Shown: positions 44,592 to 53,360, counted from the first letter of the stretch. The stretch: 64,000 nt of DNA from PALSA-270 sp963770915 (GCA_963770915.1 CAVYRG010000001.1:1364001-1428000), one strand, 5' to 3'. The notes: a model not told the origin generated them from the sequence alone. A program made the numbers and translations.

Positions 44592-45341
44592 ATGGGAAAG
44601 CTTGATGGAAAAGTGGCGGTGGTGACCGGCGGCAGCAGTGGCATCGGATTGGCGACCGCGAAAGCGCTGCGAGACGAGGGGGCCAGAGTCGCCATCTCCG
44701 GCCGCGAACAGAAAACCTTGGACGAAGCCGTAAAGATCATCGGTGACGGAGTGCTTGCCGTGCGCTCCGATGTGGCGAGCCCTGCAGACAGTGAGCAGCT
44801 TTTCGCCACCGTCGCCAAGAAATGGGGGAAGATTGACTTTCTGTTTGCCAACGCGGGAATCGGCAAGTTCATCCCAATCGCGGAGGCGACGGAAGCGCAC
44901 TTCGACGAGATTTTCAATATCAACGTCCGCGGGCTGTACTTCAGCCTGCAAAAGGCGCTGCCGCACCTTCGCGATGGCGCTTCCATCGTGCTCAACGCCT
45001 CAGTCGTCGACGAAAAAGGCCTTCCAGGAGCCAGCGTGTATTCCGCCAGCAAGGCCGCGGTCCGTTCCTTCGCGCGGACTCTGACCGCGGAACTGGCGGA
45101 CCGCAAAATCCGGGTCAACGTGGTAAGTCCAGGGCCAGTGCCGACGGAGATCTTCCGGCGCAATGGAATGTCCGACGAACAACGCGACGCCACATTGCAG
45201 TATTTGGTATCGCAGATTCCGATGAAAAGGGCCGGCGACCCGGAGGAGATTGCCAAGGCAGTTCTGTTTCTTGCCAGCGCGGATTCGTCCTATGTCAGCG
45301 GCGTGGACCTGAAGGTTGATGGTGGTATGGGCCAGGTCTAA
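44592..45341 (+). CDS. short-chain dehydrogenase/reductase
   Basis: 249 residues. Cofactor motif VVTGGSSGIGLATAKAL near residue 11 (TGxxxGIG), FANAGIGKF near 85 (NAG), catalytic Ser in LNASVVD near 137 and YSASKAAVRSFAR near 151 (YxxxK). Classical SDR fold; Arg at GREQKTLD after the second strand favours NADPH. Substrate unknown. Divergent from arsR with an operator-like palindrome in between, so it is likely the regulator's target. Confidence 0.92.
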   Translation: MGKLDGKVAVVTGGSSGIGLATAKALRDEGARVAISGREQKTLDEAVKIIGDGVLAVRSDVASPADSEQLFATVAKKWGKIDFLFANAGIGKFIPIAEATEAHFDEIFNINVRGLYFSLQKALPHLRDGASIVLNASVVDEKGLPGASVYSASKAAVRSFARTLTAELADRKIRVNVVSPGPVPTEIFRRNGMSDEQRDATLQYLVSQIPMKRAGDPEEIAKAVLFLASADSSYVSGVDLKVDGGMGQV

Positions 45342-45374
45342 TGGTGGAGGGCAAGGGCGCGCCGGGTTCTGTCC

Positions 45375-46364
45375 CTATCCGCCGATGTGCACCATGGTTC
45401 GCGATGCCGGCACGAAATCCGGCTCGCCGATGTGGTGACGTTCTTCTTTCTTTTCCACTACGCCGCGGATGAATTCCGCCAGCTCTTGGTCGGAAGCACC
45501 GCGGCGCATCTGGGCGTGCAGGTCGTGATCCCAAACGGAGAATAAGCAGGTCCGAATTTTGCCGTCGGAGGTGATGCGGATGCGGCTGCAGTGCCCGCAA
45601 AACGGATGCGAGACGGGAGCGATGATGCCAATCTCGCCGATGCCGTCGTCGAAGTGATAGCGGCGGGCGGTCTCGCTGCGGGCGTGCGGAATTTCCACCA
45701 GGGGGCGATACTCGGCCATACGGCGCAAGATCTCGTCGAGCGTCACCACCGTAGCCGGCGACCAGGTGCGGCCTTCCTCCAGTGGCATGAATTCTATGAA
45801 GCGGACGACTACGCCTTCCTCGCGTGCAAACATGCCGAACGGGATGATTTGATCTTCATTGAAGCCGCGCATAAGAACGCAATTCACTTTCACCGGCCAA
45901 AGGCCCGCGCGGCGGGCGGCGCGGATTCCTGCCAGCACGTTATCGTAGCCGTTGGGCACGCGTGTGATGCGGGCGAAGCGGTCGGGATCGACCGCGTCCA
46001 TGCTGACGGTCACGCGGCTGAGGCCCGCGTCTTTGAGCGGCTGCGCCATGCCGGCGAGCAGGTCGCCGTTGGTTGTCATGGCCAAGTCGAGCGGCTCGCC
46101 GCCCACGGTTGGCAGTTTCGCCAGCTCGGTTAGGAAATCCACTACCCCTTTGCGCAACAACGGCTCGCCCCCCGTAATGCGGACCTTTTTGATCCCCATG
46201 CCCGTCAATACACGCGCCATGCGCAGATAGTCGGCGAAGGGAAGATCGCCGTAGAGCGCGCCTTCATTGCCGGTGCGGCAATAGACGCACTTGTAGTTGC
46301 AGCGATCGGTGACGGAGATGCGCAGGTCCGTGATGGCGCGGCCGAATTTGTCGGAAAGTATCAC
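45375..46364 (-). CDS. moaA: GTP 3',8-cyclase, molybdenum cofactor biosynthesis
   Basis: 329 residues from GTG 46364. The radical-SAM cluster is CNYKCVYCRTGNE near residue 21 (CxxxCxxC) and the second 4Fe-4S cluster is in PFCGHCSRIRITSDGKIRTC near 260 with its downstream Cys, and GG at the C-terminus (HIGG) is the MoaA tail. First step of molybdopterin synthesis from GTP. The frame is open to ATG 46403, but those extra codons are made of a heptamer array, so 46364 is preferred. Confidence 0.95.
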   Translation of the reverse strand: MILSDKFGRAITDLRISVTDRCNYKCVYCRTGNEGALYGDLPFADYLRMARVLTGMGIKKVRITGGEPLLRKGVVDFLTELAKLPTVGGEPLDLAMTTNGDLLAGMAQPLKDAGLSRVTVSMDAVDPDRFARITRVPNGYDNVLAGIRAARRAGLWPVKVNCVLMRGFNEDQIIPFGMFAREEGVVVRFIEFMPLEEGRTWSPATVVTLDEILRRMAEYRPLVEIPHARSETARRYHFDDGIGEIGIIAPVSHPFCGHCSRIRITSDGKIRTCLFSVWDHDLHAQMRRGASDQELAEFIRGVVEKKEERHHIGEPDFVPASRTMVHIGG

Positions 46365-46724
46365 GTCGTTGGTCGTGCGTCGTTGGTCGTTGGTTATCTG
46401 CAAGGCTTTCAGAACGTCTCACTCAAGCGGCGACTTTGGAAGGGTTACGGACAGGCGGGAATTCCCGGCAGCCGTTTCCTTTCCAATGGCTCCTCGCGAA
46501 GCCGGGAGGCGCGGGCGTTTCCACCCGCACCCTCGGGAAGACTTTTGCCTTCCCTCGCCGCCGCAGCCAGGTATGCCTTGGGCTGTGGCGGTCGGAAACT
46601 CACTTTCATTATAGCGTTCCGGCCTCGTGGAATGTTAGGTTCGATTCTGTTCAGCTTCTTTGGCGAACCCGGTGGGAAATGTGCAGTATCCTCTCGCCGC
46701 AAAAATTCTTTTAGGAGAGATGCC
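46365..46724. other. divergent intergenic region of moaA and the DUF481 gene
   Basis: 360 bases. Left end is the 7-base array. The middle (46440-46600) is GC-rich with stem-like GGGAGGCGCGGGCGTTTCC / CCCGCACCCTCGGG sequences, looking like another dispersed element, then an AT-rich segment near 46620-46712 probably holds the DUF481 promoter. Confidence 0.4.
46367..46394. repeat. 7-base tandem array at the moaA start
   Basis: CGTTGGT, CGTGCGT, CGTTGGT, CGTTGGT. Same unit as in the atpD-atpC spacer (TTGGTCG), at the other side of the window. Confidence 0.8.
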
Positions 46725-47786
46725 TTGCAAAAGCGTGCCGTTTTCCTTGTTGCCTCTGTCTTCATACTCCTAGCGATTCCTGGCGTTGCCTGGTGCGACC
46801 AGATCGTCATGCAAAATGGCGACCGGCTCACGGGAACGATTACGAAATCCGATGGCAAGAGTCTCGTCATCAAGACTGAGTTCGCCGGGGAAGTAACCGT
46901 ACAGTGGCCAGCGATTCAGGAAATCAATTCGAGCCAGCCGCTGCATGTGGGGCTGAGAGATGGCCAGACCGTCGTGGGGACGGTCAAAACCGCAGATGAC
47001 AAAATGGAAGTTGCCTCAGCCGGCCAACCCGCGGTTATGGTCACGAAGGACAGCATCACGTTTCTGCGCGATGACGCCGAACAGGTCGCGACGGTAAGGC
47101 GTCTGCATCCCAAGCTGACGCAGGCGTGGGCGGGCGCTGCAACGGTCGGATTCGCGCTGACCGGCGGAAACAGCGAGACGGACAGTTTGTCCATTGCCTT
47201 CAATGCGGACCGGAAAACGGAAAAAGATCATATTGGCCTTTACGCGAATTCTGTGTTCGCCAAGAACAATGCCCCCGGCGCCACACCGTCCACGACTGCG
47301 CAGGCAACCCAGGGTGGAGGTCGCTATGATCGCAATTTTGACGGGCGGCTGTTTGGCTTTGGCGCGGCCGATTTTCAGACCGACGCTCTGCAGTCTCTCG
47401 ACCTGCGCTCAGTATTCAGCGGCGGTTTAGGCTTCCACATGCTCAAGTCGGACCGCACCACACTCGACCTGCTGGCCGGTCTCAACTACACGCGCGAGAA
47501 CTATTCAACCCTGCACAGAAATCTGGTCGCCTTGACCGTAGGCGAAGAGCTCACGCAGAAACTCGGCGCTTCGACCGTGCTCACGGAGAAGCTGTATGCC
47601 TATCCGGACCTGAATGAGGCGGGCGAGTATCGCGCTGCCTTCAGCCTGGGAACGGCAACCAAACTCAGCAAGTGGCTGGGCTGGCAGAATGCGTTCAACG
47701 ACATCTACGTAACCAACCCGCCGGCGGGCAAGAAAACCAATGACCTGCAGCTCACGACGGGGTTGAACATCTCGTTCAGCCATTAA
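46725..47786 (+). CDS. DUF481 outer-membrane beta-barrel protein
   Basis: 353 residues from TTG 46725, with AGGAGAG six bases before and signal peptide MQKRAVFLVASVFILLAIPG. Residues 25-130 (QIVMQNGDRLTGTITKSDGK, VKTADDKMEVASAG) form a small beta domain, then a barrel (VGFALTGGNSETDSLSIAFN, DYRYDRN-like strands, ending LTTGLNISFSH). DUF481 proteins are salt-induced outer-membrane proteins related to YdiY. Upstream in-frame codons have no start with a ribosome site. Confidence 0.82.
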   Translation: MQKRAVFLVASVFILLAIPGVAWCDQIVMQNGDRLTGTITKSDGKSLVIKTEFAGEVTVQWPAIQEINSSQPLHVGLRDGQTVVGTVKTADDKMEVASAGQPAVMVTKDSITFLRDDAEQVATVRRLHPKLTQAWAGAATVGFALTGGNSETDSLSIAFNADRKTEKDHIGLYANSVFAKNNAPGATPSTTAQATQGGGRYDRNFDGRLFGFGAADFQTDALQSLDLRSVFSGGLGFHMLKSDRTTLDLLAGLNYTRENYSTLHRNLVALTVGEELTQKLGASTVLTEKLYAYPDLNEAGEYRAAFSLGTATKLSKWLGWQNAFNDIYVTNPPAGKKTNDLQLTTGLNISFSH

Positions 47787-47800
47787 GGGAGGGCACTCCC
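47787..47800. terminator. weak stem-loop between convergent DUF481 and OmpA genes
   Basis: GGGAG-GGCA-type loop-CTCCC, a 5-bp stem directly after the DUF481 stop. Weak; the two genes converge 30 bases apart. Confidence 0.35.
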
Positions 47801-47816
47801 ACCAAGACGAACAGGG

Positions 47817-48650
47817 CTAGGACATCTTCACTAGTTCCACCCGTCGGTTCTTGGCGCGGCCATCTTCAGACGAGTTGTCGCCAACAGGCTTGGTTTGTCC
47901 CCAACCTTTGGCCTTTAGGCGCCCGGTTTCGATCCCGTGGGCGGTGAGCCATGCAACAACCGCCTGCGCACGTTTTTCGGAAAGGGCTTGGTTGGCGGCA
48001 GCGGACCCCACGTTATCGGTATGTCCCTCTACGCTAAGTTTGACCTCGGGATTTTGCTGCAGCATCTTCGCGATTTCGCTGAGCAGGCTTTCGGAATCAG
48101 GAAGAATCGTTGCCTCGCCGGTGTCGAAGTGAATGCCGTACAACGCGATGTGTCCGGACTTGTTCAGTTCGTCGGCGATGCTGGAGGCGTCAGCGCTGAC
48201 TTCCTGCGCCATCGGCTTGACCGTGACAATCGTCTGGTAGTAGAACGTGCCCTTATTGTCCAGCAAGAACCAAGTATCTGCCTTGCGCGCGGTGATGGTT
48301 TCGGGCGATTGCTCGAAAACAATCGTAAACCCACCCTGCCGGAGCGCCGTCTCGAAATTGCGGAAAACCTGAATCTCGCTTACCCCGTCGCGAGTGCCGT
48401 AGTCCCAGTAGTGGTATTCGCCCTCGAACGTCTTGGTGACCACGTTGCCGTCAGCATCTTTCCCGGTGGGCATCTCGGCCTGCTCGAATTCTTTGTTGTC
48501 GCAGCTATGGATGACACTGCCGGGCATGCGGGTGATGAGCGGCGAGTCCTTACAGCCCTCGGCGTCAGCGGGAACATCGTCTTGCGCGACCAAGTTGAAT
48601 GCCAGCAGCGCGACCGCAGCACAAAGGACGACTCTGAATAGCAGTTTCAT
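47817..48650 (-). CDS. OmpA-domain outer-membrane/periplasmic protein
   Basis: 277 residues. Signal peptide MKLLFRVVLCAAVALLAF, cut near VAQD. Middle region (FRNFETALRQGGFTIVFEQS) has no clear match. The C-terminal OmpA domain is clear: ALYGIHFDTGEATILPDSES then LSVEGHTDNVGSAAANQALS and DGRAKNRRVELVKM, with the Asp and Arg that bind diaminopimelate of peptidoglycan. Anchors the outer membrane to the wall. Confidence 0.92.
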   Translation of the reverse strand: MKLLFRVVLCAAVALLAFNLVAQDDVPADAEGCKDSPLITRMPGSVIHSCDNKEFEQAEMPTGKDADGNVVTKTFEGEYHYWDYGTRDGVSEIQVFRNFETALRQGGFTIVFEQSPETITARKADTWFLLDNKGTFYYQTIVTVKPMAQEVSADASSIADELNKSGHIALYGIHFDTGEATILPDSESLLSEIAKMLQQNPEVKLSVEGHTDNVGSAAANQALSEKRAQAVVAWLTAHGIETGRLKAKGWGQTKPVGDNSSEDGRAKNRRVELVKMS

Positions 48651-48685
48651 GTTTGGTCATCTCCTTTCATCTTCCAGCCTCATTA

Positions 48686-50401
48686 CTACATGCCGTCGTA
48701 GTTTGGGCCGCCGCCGCCTTCAGGCGGCACCCAGGTGATGATTTGATAGGGGTCGGCGATGTCGCAGGCCTTGCAGTGCACGCAATTGGAGGGGTTCAGG
48801 CTGATGCGCTTGCGGCCCGGCTGTTCGGCATCGTCCACCAGTTCGTACACGTTGGCGGGGCAAAAGTTCTGGCAGGGGCTGCCGAATTCTTCAATGCAAC
48901 GCTGGTTGCAGACGTCGGTGTTTTGAATGACGAGGTGGGCAGGCTGATCTTCTTCATGCTTGGTGCCCGAATGGTAAAGGTCGGTGAGCTTGTCGAACGT
49001 CAGGTTCCCATCGCTCTTCGCTGGTCCGAGTAAATGCGCTTCGGCGCCGCCGTTGGCGGGCATCTCCGCGAGTTTCTGCATGCGCTGATAGCCGGGAGTT
49101 GCAGGATAGCGATTCCGCAGGCCGCGTCCGCCCGTGATCTGCTGCAAGACGGTGTGAAACATTCCCCACCAGAATCCATGCTCGAATCCCTGATGAAAAT
49201 TGCGCACTTTCCAAAGTTCATCTTTGATCCAGCTGGACTCGACCTTGTTTTGAAACTGGCGGAGTACGCGGGCGGAAAAATCGTTCTTCTGCAGCGACTC
49301 GAAAGCGGTCTCGGCGGCGAGCATTCCGCTCTTGATCGCGAGATGAATGCCTTTGAGCCGTTGCGAGTTGAGCAGGCCGGCCGAGTCGCCGATCATCATC
49401 CAGCCATCGCCGGCCAGCGGCGGCATCGCCCACCAGCCACCGTAGGGCATGGATTTCGCGCCGTAGCGAATCATCTTCCCCCCGGATAATAATTGCGCAA
49501 CGAAAGGGTGTTTCTTGAATTCCTGCAGCACGTGCTGCGGATCGAGGCGCGGGTCAGGATAGTCGAGGCCGGTGACGAAGCCGAGCGAAACGATATTGTC
49601 TTTGCCGCCGTAAATCCAGGCGCCTCCGTACTCTATGGGAGTAAGCGGCCAGCCGAGGGTGTAGATCACTTCGCCCGCTGCGATTCTCCCGGGGGGAACT
49701 TCCCAGAGTTCTTTTACGCCCTGGCCGTAGGTCTGGGGATTTCGGTCGTGGTCAAGTTGAAAGCGCTGGAGGAGTTGTTTGGCGAGCGAGCCGCGCGAAC
49801 CTTCCGCGAGAATCACAACTTTGGCCCGCAGATCGTAGCCCGGCTCAAAGTTGGATTTCTTTTGGTTCTCTTTGTCCACTCCTTTGTCGTCGGTGCGAAC
49901 GCCGACCACGCGGCTGCCTTCAAGAAGCAACTCCGAGCCGGCAAAGCCGGTGAAGATCGTGATGCCAGCCGCTTCCACCTTGCCGCCCAGCCATTTCACG
50001 AAGCGATTGAGCGAAATGACGTAGTTGCCATGGTCGCGCAGGGGCGGCGGAGTGATGGGAAATTTGCGCTGGCCCTTTTCGGTAAGGAAGTAGACGGCTT
50101 CCTTGTTAACCGTTGCCTCGATGGGAGCTTCCTTCTCGAAGCCGGGAAGCAGTTCGCGCATAGAGCGCGGATCGAGCAACGCGCCGGAGAGGCAGTGCTG
50201 GCCGACTTCGCGAGCCTTTTCGAGGACGTAGATATTCTCTTTGCTAATCGGCGACTCGGGATGTTTTGCGTTGTGCTCGTCGATGAGTTGAGCCAAGCGA
50301 AGCGCGCATGCCATCCCGGCAGGGCCTCCGCCGACGATGACCACATCGGCCGGCATTTTCGGGCGATCCACGTCGAGGAGCGGTTGGCGGAAAATCAGCA
50401 T
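48686..50401 (-). CDS. electron transfer flavoprotein-ubiquinone oxidoreductase
   Basis: 571 residues. VVIVGGGPAGMACALRLAQL near residue 22 binds FAD, GARSGLAKQLL-type region (ILAEGSRGSLAKQLLQRF) near 200 is the dehydrogenase signature, and WWAMPPLAGDGWMMIGDSAG near 325 binds the isoalloxazine. The C-terminal 4Fe-4S domain carries CQNFCPANVYE and NCVHCKACDIADPYQI. Takes electrons from ETF and reduces membrane quinone. It follows etfA, but hicBA lies in between. Confidence 0.95.
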   Translation of the reverse strand: MLIFRQPLLDVDRPKMPADVVIVGGGPAGMACALRLAQLIDEHNAKHPESPISKENIYVLEKAREVGQHCLSGALLDPRSMRELLPGFEKEAPIEATVNKEAVYFLTEKGQRKFPITPPPLRDHGNYVISLNRFVKWLGGKVEAAGITIFTGFAGSELLLEGSRVVGVRTDDKGVDKENQKKSNFEPGYDLRAKVVILAEGSRGSLAKQLLQRFQLDHDRNPQTYGQGVKELWEVPPGRIAAGEVIYTLGWPLTPIEYGGAWIYGGKDNIVSLGFVTGLDYPDPRLDPQHVLQEFKKHPFVAQLLSGGKMIRYGAKSMPYGGWWAMPPLAGDGWMMIGDSAGLLNSQRLKGIHLAIKSGMLAAETAFESLQKNDFSARVLRQFQNKVESSWIKDELWKVRNFHQGFEHGFWWGMFHTVLQQITGGRGLRNRYPATPGYQRMQKLAEMPANGGAEAHLLGPAKSDGNLTFDKLTDLYHSGTKHEEDQPAHLVIQNTDVCNQRCIEEFGSPCQNFCPANVYELVDDAEQPGRKRISLNPSNCVHCKACDIADPYQIITWVPPEGGGGPNYDGM

Positions 50402-50500
50402 CGGAAGCTAGCTCGGGGGCCGAAGACTTCTTTGCCGCGGATTTGCGCGGGTGAACGCGGATCGCGATTTGGGATTGGGCATACTATGCGTTCCGAACCG

Positions 50501-50692
50501 TTAACGGAGGGGAGCGGAAACTGCGAGCTGTTTGCAAATCCTAATCGCCGTTGGATGCTTAATCTCGCGGTGCCTCGGGACCGTACTCGTGCGTTGCGCG
50601 CTGGGATTATAGTAAACGCTGTGTATGGCTCCCTCGCGTACCAAGACGCAGCCGTGCGCCTCCAGGTGCCGAACTAGGTCAAGCCGCTTCAA
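50501..50692 (-). CDS. hicA: HicA family mRNA interferase toxin
   Basis: 63 residues from TTG 50692 (LKRLDLVRHLEAHGC with AAGG just upstream; the GTG at 50710 is an alternative start). The dsRBD-like fold HicA pattern is clear: RHLEAHGCVLVREGAIHSVY, with the catalytic His in GAIHSVYY, then TSTVPRHREIKHPTAIRICK. Cleaves mRNA unless bound by HicB. It is 143 bases past hicB, an unusually wide gap for this pair. Confidence 0.8.
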   Translation of the reverse strand: MKRLDLVRHLEAHGCVLVREGAIHSVYYNPSAQRTSTVPRHREIKHPTAIRICKQLAVSAPLR

Positions 50693-50835
50693 TCGCCTTG
50701 ACCATGCCACAGAGCAGCCTGTGGATGTAAAGTATTTTGGGAGGAAAAGCAGGCAGCAATTCTATGGCAACCTGTTGATTCTGTTGCGAATCTTGAGTTG
50801 CACCGCTCACGAGGCAGGAGCTGTGAAAGCGCTGG

Positions 50836-51072
50836 TCAAGAAAGCGACACAACGATTGTCTCCCTCGTGACCCTCTTGCCGGTGGTTGACTGTCCAGCAA
50901 GTTGACGGTTCGCTTCCAGCAATTCCTCCACAGCATCCTTCAGATTTTCCCGAGCTTCCTCAAGCGTATCTCCCTCAGAAATAGCACCGGGCAGCTCTTC
51001 GGCATAGGCAACGTAACCACCACCTTCAGCTTGCGGAACTTCTTCAAAAACGGCGGTAAGGACCATTTCCAT
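50836..51072 (-). CDS. hicB: HicB family antitoxin
   Basis: 78 residues. LTAVFEEVPQAEGGGYVAYA then EELPGAISEGDTLEEARENL is the degraded-RNase-H-like HicB core. The last 30 residues (LLEANRQLAGQSTTGKRV) are short and lack a clear HTH/ribbon-helix-helix, so this is the minimal type. Upstream of hicA; the etfA stop is 50 bases further upstream. Probably neutralises HicA. Confidence 0.82.
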   Translation of the reverse strand: MEMVLTAVFEEVPQAEGGGYVAYAEELPGAISEGDTLEEARENLKDAVEELLEANRQLAGQSTTGKRVTRETIVVSLS

Positions 51073-51122
51073 AAGGCTATTTTAGACTCCCCCAGGGTTG
51101 ATCTGTGCGAATCTTACTCCTG

Positions 51123-52118
51123 CTAGGTTCCTGCCTTCGCCTTCTTCACTTCCTCAATCAGCGGTGGAACAATGTCGAACAAATTTCCCACGACCGCGTA
51201 ATCGGCAATTTCGAAGATCGGCGCTTCGGAATCCTTGTTGACGGCGACGATGGTCCGCGCGCCTTTCATCCCGACAATGTGCTGGATGGCGCCGCTGATG
51301 CCGAGCGCGAGATACAACTTGGGAGCAACAGTCTGCCCCGAAGACCCGATCTGGCGATCCATGGGCAGCCAGCCAGAATCGCAAATGGGCCGGGAAGCGG
51401 CGAGTTCGCCGCCGAGGGCGTCCGCCAATTGCCTGGCCAGGTCGATGTTTTTTTGTTCCTTGATGCCGCGGCCAACTGCCACGATGATCTCGGCCTGGGT
51501 GAGATCGACCGCCTGCTTGGCTTCTTTGAACACTTCCTGCGGCCGGTTGCGAATCTTCGTTGCGTCAATCTCGACGTTGATGGTTTCGACCGGCGCTGGA
51601 GCCGCGCCCGCTTCCACCTTGTCTCCACGAAACGCGCCATTTTGGAAGGTGACGAACCAAGGCGGATCGCAGATAAAACTCACATCCGCAGCCAGCTTGC
51701 CCTGGAACATCTGGCGAGTGAAGAGCAGCTTGCCACCCTCGCTTTTGTAGCCGACGCAGTCGCTAATGACGGTTCGGCCCGTGGCGGCCGCGAGCTTGGG
51801 AACGAAGTCGCGCACCTGGTAGGTATGCGGCAGCAATACCAGCTTTGGTTGGCGTGACGCGATCAGTTGCTTGAGCGCTTCCGCGAATGCGTCGGGCGTA
51901 TAGGGTTCGAGCTTAGACGATTGCAGCGCAAAGACCTTGGAGACCTTCTTGGCGGCCAGCTCCGTCGCGAGAGCGCCAACCTCGGCACCCACGACTGCAA
52001 TGTCGAGGGCCCAGCCTGTTTCGGCGCTTAGCGCCTGGCCGGCGGCCAACGTCTCCCAGGTGACCCTGCTAAGTTTGCTTTCGCGTTGTTCGGCGATGAC
52101 TAGGATGGCATCAGACAT
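51123..52118 (-). CDS. etfA: electron transfer flavoprotein alpha subunit
   Basis: 331 residues from ATG 52118. N-terminal domain VIAEQRESKLSRVTWETLAA; the FAD domain holds PICDSGWLPMDRQIGSSGQT and LYLALGISGAIQHIVGMKGA, the EtfA C-terminal signature, and IFEIADYAVVGNLFDIVPPL. Together with EtfB it collects electrons from acyl-CoA and other dehydrogenases. EtfB gene is directly upstream, with an 84-base spacer holding a dispersed element. Confidence 0.96.
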   Translation of the reverse strand: MSDAILVIAEQRESKLSRVTWETLAAGQALSAETGWALDIAVVGAEVGALATELAAKKVSKVFALQSSKLEPYTPDAFAEALKQLIASRQPKLVLLPHTYQVRDFVPKLAAATGRTVISDCVGYKSEGGKLLFTRQMFQGKLAADVSFICDPPWFVTFQNGAFRGDKVEAGAAPAPVETINVEIDATKIRNRPQEVFKEAKQAVDLTQAEIIVAVGRGIKEQKNIDLARQLADALGGELAASRPICDSGWLPMDRQIGSSGQTVAPKLYLALGISGAIQHIVGMKGARTIVAVNKDSEAPIFEIADYAVVGNLFDIVPPLIEEVKKAKAGT

Positions 52119-52154
52119 AGACTCGTGCTTCACCTACAAGAAACTGCCGGGCGG

Positions 52155-52190
52155 CGCCCGGTTGGACAGCCGAGGGCGGCGGTCCCCACG
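52155..52190. repeat. dispersed GC-rich element, copy 2, in the etfB-etfA spacer
   Basis: GGACAGCCGA and TCCCCACG are shared with 41811-41848 in the same order, with about equal spacing. Confidence 0.5.
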
Positions 52191-52202
52191 TGGAACTTGC
52201 CT

Positions 52203-52973
52203 CTACAGCACCCGCACTTCGTTGCGGAACTTCTCTACCAGCTTCTTGGCCACTTCGGCAGAAGAGCCCTCCATGAATTCCGTGTTCTTGGTTTTCTGCG
52301 GGACATAGAGCCGTTCGATCTTCTGCAGGTTGGGGCCTACGGCAGACTGCACCTCGGCCAATGTGACTTTCCGCAATGGCTTGTTCTTAGCCTGCTTGAT
52401 GCCGATCAGCGTGGCATAGCGCAGCTTGTTGATGCCGGACTGAATCGTCAGCACAGCTGGCAGCGGCATGTCCACGAACTGGAAGTAACCGGCCTCAAGC
52501 TCGCGTTTCACTTTGATCCCGCCATCGGTCTTCTCGATCTGCATGATGATCGTGGCGTGCGGCCAGCCCAAAAGCTCAGCTAGAATCACGCCCGTCTGCG
52601 CGTAACCGTAATCGTCGGATTGCAGGCCGGTGAAGATGAGATCGAACTTTTCTTCCTGTATGCAAGCGGCGATGGCGTGCGCCGTGTTCCAGGCATCGAG
52701 CGCGACGAAAGCGCTGTCTTCCAAATGGATGGCGCGATCCGCGCCTTTGGCTAGGGCCTCGCGCAGCACCTGCTGAGCGCGGGCCGGGCCGGCGGCAATC
52801 ACAACAATTTCGCCGCCGTGTTTTTCTTTCTGCCGGAGGGCTTCTTCCAGCGCGTAGGCGTCCGGCTCGTTGACCTCGTAGGAGACGTCTTCGCGAATCC
52901 AGGTGCCCGTCTCATTGAGCTTGAGCGGAGCATCCTTCTGCGGCACCTGCTTCATGCAGACAAGAATTTTCAA
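52203..52973 (-). CDS. etfB: electron transfer flavoprotein beta subunit
   Basis: 256 residues from TTG 52973 (ribosome site GGGAG), giving the standard start LKILVCMKQVPQKDAPL. VYEVNEPDAYALEEALRQKE-type region near 40 and GLQSDDYGYAQTGVILAELL near 115 bind AMP; KPLRKVTLAEVQSAVG near 215 is the conserved C-terminal region with the recognition loop before it. Forms the ETF heterodimer with EtfA. Confidence 0.95.
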   Translation of the reverse strand: MKILVCMKQVPQKDAPLKLNETGTWIREDVSYEVNEPDAYALEEALRQKEKHGGEIVVIAAGPARAQQVLREALAKGADRAIHLEDSAFVALDAWNTAHAIAACIQEEKFDLIFTGLQSDDYGYAQTGVILAELLGWPHATIIMQIEKTDGGIKVKRELEAGYFQFVDMPLPAVLTIQSGINKLRYATLIGIKQAKNKPLRKVTLAEVQSAVGPNLQKIERLYVPQKTKNTEFMEGSSAEVAKKLVEKFRNEVRVL

Positions 52974-53015
52974 CGGGGGCTCCCGGAGAAAGTATAGCAG
53001 TCGGATTCCGAGCCA

Positions 53016-53057
53016 GGCACTCGGCATCCGGCCCTTGGCATTTAGCGATTGGCATTA
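53016..53057. repeat. 7-base degenerate tandem array upstream of etfB
   Basis: GGCACTC, GGCATCC, GGCCCTT, GGCATTT, AGCGATT, GGCATTA: six units of the GGCATTT type also seen between atpH and atpA. Confidence 0.75.
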
Positions 53058-53087
53058 GACCGCCGCGAGAATTGCCAGTACCGCACG

Positions 53088-53360
53088 CTATTCCGGAAAA
53101 ACCACCGATTGCCCGGTGATCTCAAAACGCTTGCGGCAACGCATGTTCTTGCAAGCCATCATGTCGTCCTTGCGAACCATGTAAGAGCGGGCTTTGGCAA
53201 AGCGGGCGCGGTCGCGCTCGTCGGCGCGTCCTGAAAGTTGGCGCTTCTTGGTCCGTACCAGCCAGACGACCTCATACTCGGCGGACTGATGGCAATGCGG
53301 ACAATTCAACGTGGCAGGTTTTTTCTCGGGGCGCTCGTCGAAAAAATCTCGTTCTTCCAT
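53088..53360 (-). CDS. small zinc-ribbon-like protein of unknown function
   Basis: 90 residues. Cysteine pair NCPHCHQS near residue 19 and a second set ACKNMRCRKRFEITG near 68 could bind one zinc; between them is a basic, charged stretch (RTKKRQLSGRADERDRARFA). Cytoplasmic, maybe nucleic-acid binding. Divergent from the next gene by 86 bases. Confidence 0.55.
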   Translation of the reverse strand: MEERDFFDERPEKKPATLNCPHCHQSAEYEVVWLVRTKKRQLSGRADERDRARFAKARSYMVRKDDMMACKNMRCRKRFEITGQSVVFPE

